Positions 9,747 through 19,779 of a stretch of DNA of 50,670 bases are shown piece by piece. The stretch covers positions 1 through 50,670 of the forward strand of contig NZ_JAMBOL010000021.1 of the NCBI RefSeq assembly GCF_023715605.1, read 5' to 3'. This DNA is from Halalkalibacter oceani (GTDB lineage: Bacteria; Bacillota; Bacilli; Bacillales; Bacillaceae_D). Under the pieces are notes generated by a model, which saw nothing but the letters and a program-made list of their open reading frames with translations, was not told where the DNA came from and did no database searches. The position numbers and the translations under genes were made by a program. The stretch's first letter is position 1. Every line of letters begins with the position of its first letter.

Positions 9747-9830
9747 AGAGAAAGTGGAGGTTCGAGGAAGGCACTGGCTGAGAACAAAGATCATTGCAGT
9801 GCTTCTAAGAAAAGGAGATGACGACAAGCA

Positions 9831-10619
9831 GTGGATTTATTACAAGGTGAACGCTGGGATTACATTGCCGGGACTGAGCTGCGTGTGATCCAAAGCCCGG
9901 ATGTGTTTTCGTTTTCCATCGACGCGATTCTGCTCGGCAGATTTGTGAACGTGCCGATTCAGAAAGGCCGCATTCTTGACTTATGCACGGGCAATGGAGT
10001 CATTCCTTTAGTGATGGCGACTCGCTCAAAGGCGGAAATCATTGGCGTCGAGCTGCAAGCGCGGCTTGCCGATATGGCAAGGCGGACGGTGGAGGCGAAT
10101 CAATTCAGCAGCCGGGTCGACATTGTGGAAGCGGATATTAAGCAGCTGCCGCAGGACGTCAGGCGTGGCTCGTTCGATGTCGTGACATGCAATCCTCCCT
10201 ATTTTCAAACAGCGACAATCGCCGAGCGGAATCTTAATCCGCATCTCGCTATTGCCCGGCATGAGATCCACTGCACGCTTGAGGATGTGATCCGTGCCTG
10301 CAGTGAATGCGTGAGGCAAAAAGGCAAGGTCGCCCTTGTCCACCGGCCCGAGCGGCTGGGTGATCTGATCACGCTGATGCGCGCCTATCGAATTGAGCCG
10401 AAGCGGATGCAATTGATTTATCCGAAAGTGGGTAAAGAAGCGAATATGGTATTACTAGAAGGAATTAAGGATGGGCGGGCTGGGATGAACTGCTTGCCGC
10501 CGTTAACCGTTTATAATGAAAAAGGGGAATACAGCGCGGCGTTTCGGGCCGTTTATGAAAACAGCGCCGACCAACAGCAATCAGTGAGAAAGGATAATTA
10601 CGATGCAGCAGCAAAATAG
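9831..10619 (+). CDS. trmN6: tRNA (adenine37-N6)-methyltransferase-like (TrmN6/YabB)
   Basis: A 262-residue class I SAM-dependent methyltransferase. The SAM motif is ILDLCTGNGVIPLVMA and the catalytic NPPYF motif marks N6-adenine or related methylation. B. subtilis YabB is the tRNA1(Val) A37 N6-methyltransferase homologue. The start is GTG at 9831 behind AAAGGAGATGA; an upstream alternative frame (9622-9888) lacks family features. The 3' end overlaps rsmI by 17 bases. yazA (GIY-YIG), which normally sits between them, is absent. Confidence 0.9.
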   Translation: MDLLQGERWDYIAGTELRVIQSPDVFSFSIDAILLGRFVNVPIQKGRILDLCTGNGVIPLVMATRSKAEIIGVELQARLADMARRTVEANQFSSRVDIVEADIKQLPQDVRRGSFDVVTCNPPYFQTATIAERNLNPHLAIARHEIHCTLEDVIRACSECVRQKGKVALVHRPERLGDLITLMRAYRIEPKRMQLIYPKVGKEANMVLLEGIKDGRAGMNCLPPLTVYNEKGEYSAAFRAVYENSADQQQSVRKDNYDAAAK

Positions 10620-11469
10620 CTTTGCCGAAAGGAACGAAGGTGGACTTTATCTCGTGCCGACGCCGATCGGAAATTTAGAGGATATGACCTATCGGGCCGT
10701 CCGCACTCTTCGGGAGGCAGATTTGATCGCTGCCGAGGATACGAGACAGACGATAAAGCTTCTACGTCATTATGAGATTGAAAATACGCTCGTCAGCTAT
10801 CATGAGCATAATAAGCATAAGGCCGGGGAGAGTCTGATTCGACAAATGCAGGAAGGAAAATGGATCGCGCTTGTCAGCGACGCCGGAATGCCGGCTATTT
10901 CCGATCCTGGCGAAGAGCTTGTCCAGCAGGCGATTGCGGCAGAGCTCCCTGTCGTGGCGCTGCCCGGGGCGAATGCGGCGTTGACGAGTCTTGTCGCATC
11001 AGGCCTTCCCGCTACCCGCTTTCAATTTATCGGCTTTTTGCCAAGGCAGAACAAACAGCGGCAGGCTGTGCTGGAACAGGTGAAGCAGCATGAATCGACA
11101 CTGCTTTTTTATGAAGCGCCTCACCGGATTAAGGAGACGCTGAACGCATTGCTGGCGGTGCTCGGAAATCGGCGGATCGTCATTTGCCGGGAACTGACGA
11201 AGAAGTTTGAAGAATATCAGCGAGGTACGATTGAAGAAGCAGTACTCTGGTGTGAGGTAGGAACAATTAAAGGTGAATTTTGTCTCGTTGTTGAAGGGAC
11301 GGATGGTCAGGTAGAAGCTGATGCCTGGTGGGAAGAGCTGAGCATTGTACAACACGTTCAGCATTATATCGGATTAGACATGAACCAGAAGGAAGCGATT
11401 AAGCAAACAGCGAAGGATCGCGCTCTTCCGAAAAGGGAGGTTTATGCGGCTTTCCACCAGCTTGACTGA
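10603..11469 (+). CDS. rsmI: 16S rRNA (cytidine1402-2'-O)-methyltransferase
   Basis: A 288-residue tetrapyrrole-methylase-fold enzyme that 2'-O-methylates C1402 in the 16S decoding centre. Signatures are LVPTPIGNLEDMTYRAVRTL, AAEDTRQT, VSDAGMPAISDPG and FYEAPHRI. Its start lies inside the trmN6 reading frame, so the two are probably coupled. It is convergent with abrB, and a hairpin at 11488-11528 separates them. Confidence 0.96.
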   Translation: MQQQNSFAERNEGGLYLVPTPIGNLEDMTYRAVRTLREADLIAAEDTRQTIKLLRHYEIENTLVSYHEHNKHKAGESLIRQMQEGKWIALVSDAGMPAISDPGEELVQQAIAAELPVVALPGANAALTSLVASGLPATRFQFIGFLPRQNKQRQAVLEQVKQHESTLLFYEAPHRIKETLNALLAVLGNRRIVICRELTKKFEEYQRGTIEEAVLWCEVGTIKGEFCLVVEGTDGQVEADAWWEELSIVQHVQHYIGLDMNQKEAIKQTAKDRALPKREVYAAFHQLD

Positions 11470-11487
11470 CGAGCCGCGATATTTCGC

Positions 11488-11528
11488 AAAAAAAAATGTC
11501 TGCAAAGGCTTTTACACCTTTGAGACAT
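11488..11528 (-). terminator. Terminator of abrB (possibly bidirectional)
   Basis: On the minus strand ATGTCT-CAAAGG pairs with CCTTTG-CAGACAT and a run of nine T follows. This is a good rho-independent terminator for abrB. On the plus strand the hairpin lies 20 bases after the rsmI stop but has no good T run. Confidence 0.88.
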
Positions 11529-11546
11529 CTGTGGAGTTTTCACCTA

Positions 11547-11837
11547 TTAAGCTTTTGATGTGCGCGCAAGGTATTCCTGAAGGTCTTTCAACACTTCTTC
11601 GGCACCTTGTGGGCTCAAAATGATTTTTCCATTGGCAATGGAAAGGTTGTCATCAGACACTTCACCAGTAAGTTGACAAGTCATGTTAGGCTTGTACTTC
11701 TTCAAAATAATGCGGTCATTGTCAACATAGATTTCGAGTGCATCCTTTTCAGCGATGTCAAGTGTACGACGAAGTTCAATTGGAATAACAACTCGTCCTA
11801 ATTCATCAACTTTACGAACAATCCCAGTAGATTTCAT
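11547..11837 (-). CDS. abrB: Transition-state regulator AbrB
   Basis: A 96-residue DNA-binding tetramer that represses post-exponential genes during growth. The N-terminal swapped-hairpin SpoVT-AbrB domain (MKSTGIVRKVDELGRVVIP, about residues 1-50) and the C-terminal multimerisation domain are both intact. Length matches B. subtilis AbrB (about 94-96). It has its own sigma-A promoter and a Spo0A box just downstream of the start site, so Spo0A~P repression is likely. A paralogous domain occurs in spoVT of this window. Confidence 0.97.
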   Translation of the reverse strand: MKSTGIVRKVDELGRVVIPIELRRTLDIAEKDALEIYVDNDRIILKKYKPNMTCQLTGEVSDDNLSIANGKIILSPQGAEEVLKDLQEYLARTSKA

Positions 11838-11886
11838 TATCCATTTCCCCTCTCAACAATATATATTTTATAATGATGTGTCATTA

Positions 11887-11893
11887 TTCGACA
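11887..11893 (-). promoter_or_regulatory. Spo0A box in the abrB leader
   Basis: On the minus strand an exact TGTCGAA is followed by TAATGAC. It lies about 20-25 bp downstream of the abrB -10, hence just inside the transcript. B. subtilis has nearly the same sequence at the same place, where Spo0A~P binding shuts abrB off. Here the second half-site is less well conserved. Confidence 0.75.
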
Positions 11894-11910
11894 TATTTCT
11901 ATCTGAACTA

Positions 11911-11939
11911 AGAATACCAGTGTTTCCAAAACGAGTCAA
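11911..11939 (-). promoter_or_regulatory. Sigma-A promoter of abrB
   Basis: On the minus strand TTGACT (11939-11934) and TATTCT (11916-11911) are separated by 17 bp. The expected start site near 11904 puts the Spo0A box at about +11 to +17. Confidence 0.75.
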
Positions 11940-12037
11940 TTCTTTTTTTGACTAACTATGTAAAAATTCGTGAAATTTCAAAAAAATGATAAGAAAACGG
12001 GAGTATGTAAGGATTTTTCAGAATGGAGGGAAGAGAA

Positions 12038-12991
12038 TTGTTGGAAATATCCTCTTTATTAGTAGAAAAGATCAAGGGAATTAATGGAAAAATAAAATCG
12101 ACATATCAGCACAATCAAGAGGATAAAAAGATCATTCGACAAAATCTCCTTAAATCAGGGGCGGAATTTCGACAAATGTGTCGATATTCGACAGAAACCA
12201 TTTCAAAGTGGCTGGATGGACGAGAGGTGGCGGGAGTTGACGGCTCTGTCAATCAGACAAAGGGAGAGGCGCCACATGTGCTTTATGTTTTCCAGGCGCT
12301 CGCCAAAACGACAACTGGTCATCAATGCTTAACCTCGGATGTGTACGCGCCTATATTGGAAAAAAGCGATGAAGAAGATCAAGGGAAAAATTGGCGGGCC
12401 CATATTTTAGCCAAGCTTGAGCTGGAGGCCGCTTTTCAGTTGCTTGAAGAAAGGGATGTCGGGCTGCTGTTGATGGACGGGGCGCTTTATCATTATCGGA
12501 TTGACGCCCAGGAAGAATGGGAAAAACTGCGGCAGAAGGCGCTTGAAAAAGAAGTCGTCTTAATCGGCGTGTCGGAAGAAATTACGACGGAAAACTTAAT
12601 GAAGCTTGAAGCGTTTCATATGTACCGCAATCGGCCGCAGGCGTTTGACCGCGACTTGTTGTTCGGCGTATTGGAGCGTGATGAGCTTGTTTATGTTGAA
12701 ACAATCCAGCATAAGGCCGGCTTGCAGTCCGTCTGGATGCGTCCGAGTGCCGATCCGGCGATTACCGGATTCGATATGCTGGAGGAACAGGCCCACCTGA
12801 AAGAAGAGGTTGGCAATTTGCTCGCGACGTTAACGCCGAAGGATGGACGCGGCATTCCACTCTGGCTTGATTACATCGACAGGGAGGTGCGCGTCACTGA
12901 TAAATTGGTCGAAGCGCTTGTCGAGCAATATATTGATCCGGAGCTGCAACATCGTTTTTTTGCCAAGAAGAGAAACTACCGTCCGTATTAG
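12038..12991 (+). CDS. NurA-domain 5'-3' nuclease
   Basis: About 317 residues with a NurA nuclease domain. The first metal-binding Asp is in VAGVDGSV, a second in LLLMDGAL after the glutamate-rich helix AKLELEAAFQLLEE, and the C-terminus carries the conserved His/Tyr region (LQHRFF...NYRPY). NurA works with the HerA translocase to resect DNA ends in archaea. GGAGGG ends seven bases before TTG at 12038, so that start is preferred over ATG 12023, which has no good ribosome site. herA follows after 24 bases. The pair is not at this site in B. subtilis. Whether it serves repair or phage defence in bacteria of this group cannot be told from sequence. Three CGA codons cluster at 12137-12186 (see the separate operator entry). 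Confidence 0.85.
   Translation: MLEISSLLVEKIKGINGKIKSTYQHNQEDKKIIRQNLLKSGAEFRQMCRYSTETISKWLDGREVAGVDGSVNQTKGEAPHVLYVFQALAKTTTGHQCLTSDVYAPILEKSDEEDQGKNWRAHILAKLELEAAFQLLEERDVGLLLMDGALYHYRIDAQEEWEKLRQKALEKEVVLIGVSEEITTENLMKLEAFHMYRNRPQAFDRDLLFGVLERDELVYVETIQHKAGLQSVWMRPSADPAITGFDMLEEQAHLKEEVGNLLATLTPKDGRGIPLWLDYIDREVRVTDKLVEALVEQYIDPELQHRFFAKKRNYRPY
12135..12193. promoter_or_regulatory. Cluster of Spo0A-box-like heptamers inside nurA
   Basis: Three exact minus-strand TGTCGAA heptamers (12141-12135, 12174-12168, 12193-12187) and one plus-strand TGTCGAT (12179-12185) fall within 59 bases. Two are extended as TTTGTCGAA or TTTTGTCGAA. They lie in the first 60 codons of nurA, about 200-260 bp upstream of the abrB promoter on the divergent side. 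Function is inference; they could act on abrB, on nurA-herA, or be chance codon use. Confidence 0.35.
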
Positions 12992-13015
12992 GAGAAAAAG
13001 GAAGGAAGATGGCTG

Positions 13016-14848
13016 ATGCAAGTTGTAGGGGTAACGACGCAGCATGAAGTGTATGTCGCGTCAAAGGTTCACAAATTTCGCATGAATGAAATGGTCGTCA
13101 TTGAGGATGGAGACCTGTACCAGCCGAAAGGAGAGGTGGTTGAAACCTTTTCCTATAACCGCTATATTCCGATGGGCTTTGATAAAGGGCTGGCCGATGA
13201 TCAAGTGCTAAAAACACTTGAGCATATCGGCTATGACATCGGAGCGGATGATATTCATTTAGCGAAGGTAAGGCTGTTTGAGGAGGCGGTCCAGCCGATC
13301 CAGACCGGGGCCGAGGTTCGCCATCCGCATTTTGACGAAATTTCGTCCTTGCTGGTTAAGGCTGCTCCGGAGGAAGGGCTCGTTCTTGGAGAAGTAAAGT
13401 CGACTGACTTTATTAGCGAGACGATTCCGGCTTCTCTGAAAGGGCTGCTTTCGATTCAGGATCATGAGGGCGTTCGTCCGCAAAACGGTGTTCCCTTCAT
13501 TTTCGATATTCGGGCGATGCAGCAATACCCGCATATTGGCGTTTTCGGCGGTTCGGGCTCAGGAAAGTCGTTTGGCTTGCGGGTAATGCTGGAGGAACTG
13601 ATGAAGCTGCGCATTCCGACGCTCGTCTTTGACCCTCATTTTGAGATGAATTTTTCTGCCAAGGCTGAAGGGGTGACCGATTCAATCGATTATCAGGAAC
13701 GCTATCTTGTCGTCCAAATCGGAAGAGATGTCGGCGTCGATTTTTCGGCTTTGTCCGTTCGTGATGTGGAACGGCTGCTGTCGGCTGCCGGCTCATTAAC
13801 CGAGTCGATGATCAACGTCATTCAGTCGACGCATAAGCGCAAGGACAGCTACCAGTCTTTCAGCGACCGGATTGCCAACCTTGCCGCCGCTCTGGAATTA
13901 GGGAAGCAGAAAGTGGAAGCGATGCTGCACGACGGCGGGATGACGCGGGATGAGCTGGAGCGATTTGATACATATCGCAAGCTGCTTGACCAATTCGGCA
14001 GTCTGCCGCTCGCTTCGGTGAAAGGGATTCAATGGCGGGTAAACCGGCTTAATCAGGCCGGGCTGTTCCAGCAAAATATCCGCTCGATTGAAGAAGGAAT
14101 CCATAGTGGCCAGCTTGTCGTCGTTCAGGGACCAGTATGGCTGCTGCAAGTGTTTTCAAGCTACGTCGTCGGCGCATTATACGGCAAGCGCCGCTCTTAT
14201 AAGGATGCAAAGCTGCAGCAGCTGCAAGGGGAGTTTTTCCCGCCTTTTGTCATCGTGACCGATGAGGCTCATAATTTTGCGCCGAAAGGCTTTGACGCAC
14301 CGGCGAAGTCAGTGCTCAAGGAAATTGCCCAGGAGGGTCGGAAGTACGGAGTCTTTCTCATTTTTGCGACGCAGCGTCCGACGTTGCTTGATGAAACGAT
14401 AACAGCCCAGCTCAATTCGAAGTTCGTTTTTCGTACCGTGCGCGGCACCGATATCCAAACGATTAAAGAAGAAACCGATTTGACGCATGAGGAAGGCAAG
14501 CGGCTGCCTTATCTTCGCTCCGGCGACGTCTTTGTTTCTTCAGCGATCATGGGCCGGACGATGGCTGTTCGAATCCGGATGGCGCATTCGTCCAGTCCGC
14601 ATACGTTAAACCCGTTCGACGAGCTGCGGGAGATGAAGCAGCAGGACAGCAGCCAGCTGCTTGAAGCGCTCAAGCCTCAGCTTCCGCTTGCGGAAACAAG
14701 CATTATGAGTCAGCTGACGGCATTAAATGAAGCGGCAAAAAGAAGCTGGGATGTGCAGCAGTGGAAGAAGGAGCTTGACCGGCTTAGCCGCGACGGTCTG
14801 CTGAAAAAAGAAAAGACACCGTTTGCGACGCTGTATACCGAGCCTTGA
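13016..14848 (+). CDS. HerA-like ATP-dependent DNA translocase
   Basis: A 610-residue FtsK/HerA-superfamily ATPase. The N-terminal about 120 residues form a HAS-barrel-like domain. Walker A is GGSGSGKS (about residues 178-185), Walker B is VIVTDEAHNFAP (about 415-426), and the motifs LIFATQRPTLLDE and LNSKFVFRTVRGTD follow. It is likely a hexameric pump that feeds DNA to the NurA nuclease encoded just upstream. AAGGAAGGAAG precedes the ATG. The gene's stop codon overlaps the -35 of the metS promoter, so the pair is packed against metS. No Sir2, DUF4297 or methylase gene is linked. Confidence 0.88.
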   Translation: MQVVGVTTQHEVYVASKVHKFRMNEMVVIEDGDLYQPKGEVVETFSYNRYIPMGFDKGLADDQVLKTLEHIGYDIGADDIHLAKVRLFEEAVQPIQTGAEVRHPHFDEISSLLVKAAPEEGLVLGEVKSTDFISETIPASLKGLLSIQDHEGVRPQNGVPFIFDIRAMQQYPHIGVFGGSGSGKSFGLRVMLEELMKLRIPTLVFDPHFEMNFSAKAEGVTDSIDYQERYLVVQIGRDVGVDFSALSVRDVERLLSAAGSLTESMINVIQSTHKRKDSYQSFSDRIANLAAALELGKQKVEAMLHDGGMTRDELERFDTYRKLLDQFGSLPLASVKGIQWRVNRLNQAGLFQQNIRSIEEGIHSGQLVVVQGPVWLLQVFSSYVVGALYGKRRSYKDAKLQQLQGEFFPPFVIVTDEAHNFAPKGFDAPAKSVLKEIAQEGRKYGVFLIFATQRPTLLDETITAQLNSKFVFRTVRGTDIQTIKEETDLTHEEGKRLPYLRSGDVFVSSAIMGRTMAVRIRMAHSSSPHTLNPFDELREMKQQDSSQLLEALKPQLPLAETSIMSQLTALNEAAKRSWDVQQWKKELDRLSRDGLLKKEKTPFATLYTEP

Positions 14849-14873
14849 CGGGATCGCCTGATTTCGGTATATT
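14845..14873 (+). promoter_or_regulatory. Sigma-A promoter of the metS T-box leader
   Basis: TTGACG at 14845-14850 and TATATT at 14868-14873 have a 17-bp spacer. The -35 overlaps the herA stop codon. A second TATAAT at 14879 lacks a properly spaced -35. The expected start is near 14881, just before the T-box structure. Confidence 0.6.
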
Positions 14874-14889
14874 TTGGGTATAATCCAGA

Positions 14890-17204
<2,315 letters not shown>

Positions 17205-17295
17205 AGGAAGAGATGTCATGATGCTAAAATAATTTTGTTTGACCAAGATCTGTGAAAAAGGTCCTTGCGGGGAGAAAGTCGCAGGTCTGGCTGAA

Positions 17296-17335
17296 AGGTC
17301 GTCTATCGAGGAGTTTTTTCTCTGTTGGACGACCT
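17296..17335 (+). other. Orphan hairpin between metS and tatD
   Basis: AGGTCGTC (17296-17303) pairs with GACGACCT (17328-17335), and GAG/CTC pair inside around a TTTTTT loop. No T run follows, so it is a poor terminator. The preceding about 60 bases also contain complementary CCTTGCG/CGCAGG. It could be a weak terminator of metS or a structured 5' leader of tatD. Confidence 0.5.
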
Positions 17336-17403
17336 CTTCCTAATCAATCGTGTCATATTTCTTCAACTAAAAACTTTCCTATCATAATAAAAAGGAGATC
17401 GTT

Positions 17404-18171
17404 ATGTTATTTGATACTCATGTGCATTTGAATGCCGATCAGTTCGAGGATGACCTGGACGACGTGCTGACGCGCGCCCGGGAAGCCGGCGTGACAAATA
17501 TGGTTGTCGTCGGCTTTGATGAAAAAACGATCAAACGAGCCCTTGAGCTCGTTGAACGTTATGAGGAGCTTTATGCGGCGGTCGGCTGGCATCCCGTTGA
17601 TGCTGTGGATATGACCGATGAGCATCTTGCCTGGCTGGAGGAGCTGTCTGCTCACCCGAAGGTGGTCGCTCTCGGGGAAATGGGTCTCGATTATCATTGG
17701 GACAAGTCGCCGAAGGATGTGCAAAAAGAAGTGTTCCGTAAGCAAATTCGCCTCGCAAAAAAAGTGAAGCTGCCGATCATCATTCACAACCGGGAGGCTG
17801 ATCAGGATATCGTTGACTTGTTGAAGGAGGAAGGAGCAAGCGAGGTTGGCGGGATTATGCATTGCTTTGGCGGCAGCGTGGAAATCGCCAAGCAGTGTCT
17901 TGATATGAATTTTTATATTTCTTTGGGAGGACCGGTAACGTTTAAAAATGCGAGGCGGCCTAAGGAAGTCGCTCAGGCTGTTCCGCTTGATCGTCTGCTG
18001 ATTGAAACCGACTGTCCGTATTTGGCGCCTCATCCAAATCGTGGAAAGCGCAACGAACCGGCTTATGTGAAGCTCGTTGCCGAGCAGATTGCCAGCCTGA
18101 GAGAGATGAGTTATGAACAGCTGAGTGCGGTAACAAGAGAAAATGCAAAAAAACTTTTTGGCATTTCTTGA
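17404..18171 (+). CDS. yabD: TatD-family metal-dependent DNase (YabD)
   Basis: A 255-residue TIM-barrel metallohydrolase of the TatD family. Metal ligands are visible in FDTHVHLN, GEMGLDY, IIIHNREA, MHCFGG and ETDCPYLAPHP. TatD enzymes act as 3'-5' exonucleases on DNA or RNA; the in vivo role is unsettled. AAAGGAG precedes the ATG. Order metS-tatD-yabE-rnmV-ksgA is the standard Bacillus order. Confidence 0.95.
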   Translation: MLFDTHVHLNADQFEDDLDDVLTRAREAGVTNMVVVGFDEKTIKRALELVERYEELYAAVGWHPVDAVDMTDEHLAWLEELSAHPKVVALGEMGLDYHWDKSPKDVQKEVFRKQIRLAKKVKLPIIIHNREADQDIVDLLKEEGASEVGGIMHCFGGSVEIAKQCLDMNFYISLGGPVTFKNARRPKEVAQAVPLDRLLIETDCPYLAPHPNRGKRNEPAYVKLVAEQIASLREMSYEQLSAVTRENAKKLFGIS

Positions 18172-18342
18172 TAGCCGGTTCTGACGCCTGTTGACGAAGC
18201 TTGTCTAACGACTCACTCGTTCGAAGAAGTTCTACACAAGAGATGACATGCATACAGTGGACGTGTCGATAAGTTTTTGTTTTCTTTACCGGCCGATTCA
18301 TAGATAATAAGGTCGATGCGGCGAAGAAACAAAATCAAAAAG

Positions 18343-18371
18343 TTGACAAAGGGAGGCTGAGTGTATATAAT
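18343..18371 (+). promoter_or_regulatory. Sigma-A promoter of yabE
   Basis: A perfect TTGACA (18343-18348) and TATAAT (18366-18371) with a 17-bp spacer lie 30 bp before the yabE start. The consensus match is the best in the window after the veg promoters. Confidence 0.88.
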
Positions 18372-18400
18372 TCGGACGTTGAGAAGGAGGAATGCATGAC

Positions 18401-19621
18401 ATGGAAGCCAATAAGCTCCGAATTCTTCCAGTCAACCACTTTTGGAGAAATGTGGTACTCTCCGTCATCAGTCTTATTTTATTCGTATGCGGAATGATTT
18501 ACGCAGTTTATGAGACGACGAAGGCTACGGTAACGATCTCGATTGATGGTGAGAATCTTACGGTGCAAACGCACGCATCTACAGTTGCCGAATTGATGAG
18601 AGAGCAGGATTGGAATGTCCAGGAGTATGACCATATTGAACCTGGATTAGATACAAAGATATCAGGCAATATGGCGCTCACATGGGATAGGGCCAAGGAG
18701 GTCTTTGTCACCATTGACGGACAAGAAGAGTCGGTATGGACTACAGCAGATAATGTCGAACAACTTATACATGAACTAAATATTGACTACAAAGAGCACG
18801 ATTTACTTAAGCCCTCGCTCGAAGCCGAAATTGCAGACGAAATGAGCCTAGTCTATGAATCTGCCTTTCAGGTAGTGCTTTCAAGTGACGGTGAACAAAA
18901 GGATTTTTGGACAACTTCGACGACTGTCGCTGACTTTTTAGAGAAAGAGAATGTTTCATTAGGTGAACTTGATCGCGTCGAACCAGCGTTGGAAGAACGG
19001 ATAGACGAGAAAACAGACATTAAAGTGATACGTGTAGAAAAAGTCACCGATGTGGTGGAAGAGGCCGTCGAATTCGGGACGGTAACCCGGAAGGATAGTA
19101 GTTTGGAGAGCGGCAAAGAAACAGTCGTTCAGGAAGGCGAAGAAGGACGGGTGAAAAAGCACTATGAAGTTGTGCTTGAAGATGGCAAAGAGGTTTCCCG
19201 CGAGCTTGTGAAGACAGAAACGGTGCAGGAAAGTACGGACAAAATTGTCGCAGTCGGAACGCGTCCGGCAGCGCCGACCGTTTCAAGAAGTCAAGCTCCA
19301 TCAACAGCTTCTGCCAGCCAGGGCGGGGAAGGCCGCACGCTGACGGTAACAGCTACCGCATATACGGCTCAATGCAGCGGCTGCAGTGGAGTAACCGCAA
19401 CAGGAATCAATTTAAAGAACAACCGCAGTGCGAAGGTGATTGCGGTCGACCCTAATGTGATCCCGTTAGGCTCCCGTGTTCATGTCGAAGGCTATGGTAC
19501 AGCCGTGGCTGCTGACACTGGAGGGGCGATTCAAGGGAATAAAATCGATGTTCATGTGCCGACACAGGCAGATGCACAACGGTGGGGAAGAAAGCAAGTG
19601 AAAATCACAATTCTGAACTAA
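18401..19621 (+). CDS. yabE: Cell-wall-binding G5/3D-domain protein YabE (Rpf-like)
   Basis: About 406 residues. One N-terminal membrane anchor (about 14-35) is followed by three DUF348 repeats (starting near TVTISIDGENL, VFVTIDGQEE and VVLSSDGEQK), a G5 domain, a Ser/Ala linker and a C-terminal 3D domain. The 3D domain (TATAYTAQCSGCSG...VDPNVIPLG...AADTGGAI...IDVHV) has the conserved aspartates of a lytic-transglycosylase-like fold. It is likely anchored outside the membrane and remodels peptidoglycan. ATG 18392 is also in frame, but GGAGG ends ten bases before 18401 and only one base before 18392. In B. subtilis yabE is under antisense control by a sigma-X/M transcript. Confidence 0.9.
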   Translation: MEANKLRILPVNHFWRNVVLSVISLILFVCGMIYAVYETTKATVTISIDGENLTVQTHASTVAELMREQDWNVQEYDHIEPGLDTKISGNMALTWDRAKEVFVTIDGQEESVWTTADNVEQLIHELNIDYKEHDLLKPSLEAEIADEMSLVYESAFQVVLSSDGEQKDFWTTSTTVADFLEKENVSLGELDRVEPALEERIDEKTDIKVIRVEKVTDVVEEAVEFGTVTRKDSSLESGKETVVQEGEEGRVKKHYEVVLEDGKEVSRELVKTETVQESTDKIVAVGTRPAAPTVSRSQAPSTASASQGGEGRTLTVTATAYTAQCSGCSGVTATGINLKNNRSAKVIAVDPNVIPLGSRVHVEGYGTAVAADTGGAIQGNKIDVHVPTQADAQRWGRKQVKITILN

Positions 19622-19658
19622 TACGTGTTTAGAGGCAGCAGTGGCTTTGTACTGCGTG

Positions 19659-19695
19659 ACGTCCATATCGAAGAACCCTGCTTTGGTATGGACGT
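19659..19695 (+). other. Stem-loop downstream of yabE
   Basis: ACGTCCATA (19659-19667) pairs perfectly with TATGGACGT (19687-19695), and CGAAG pairs inside with CTTTG (one G-U), leaving a seven-base loop. No T run follows. It lies 35 bases before the true terminator and may protect the 3' end. Confidence 0.6.
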
Positions 19696-19729
19696 ATACA
19701 ACGAGGCGCAGACTTCGGACACTGCTTCG

Positions 19730-19779
19730 AGCTTAAGACAAAAGGTAAAAAAGCCGACCTTTTGTCTTAAGCTCTTTTT
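19730..19779 (+). terminator. Terminator of yabE
   Basis: A perfect 17-bp stem, arms 19730-19746 and 19757-19773, with a ten-base loop is followed by CTTTTTG. It is one of the longest perfect stems in the window and a strong rho-independent terminator. Confidence 0.93.

Noticed and set aside
9622-9888. Plus-strand frame of 88 codons bridging yabA and trmN6
   Set aside because: It overlaps the yabA 3' end, the terminator hairpin and the trmN6 start; composition is not protein-like and trmN6 has clear motifs in another frame.
17407-18033. 208-codon minus-strand frame opposite tatD
   Set aside because: Complementary-strand shadow of a well-supported gene; no ribosome site or known motif.
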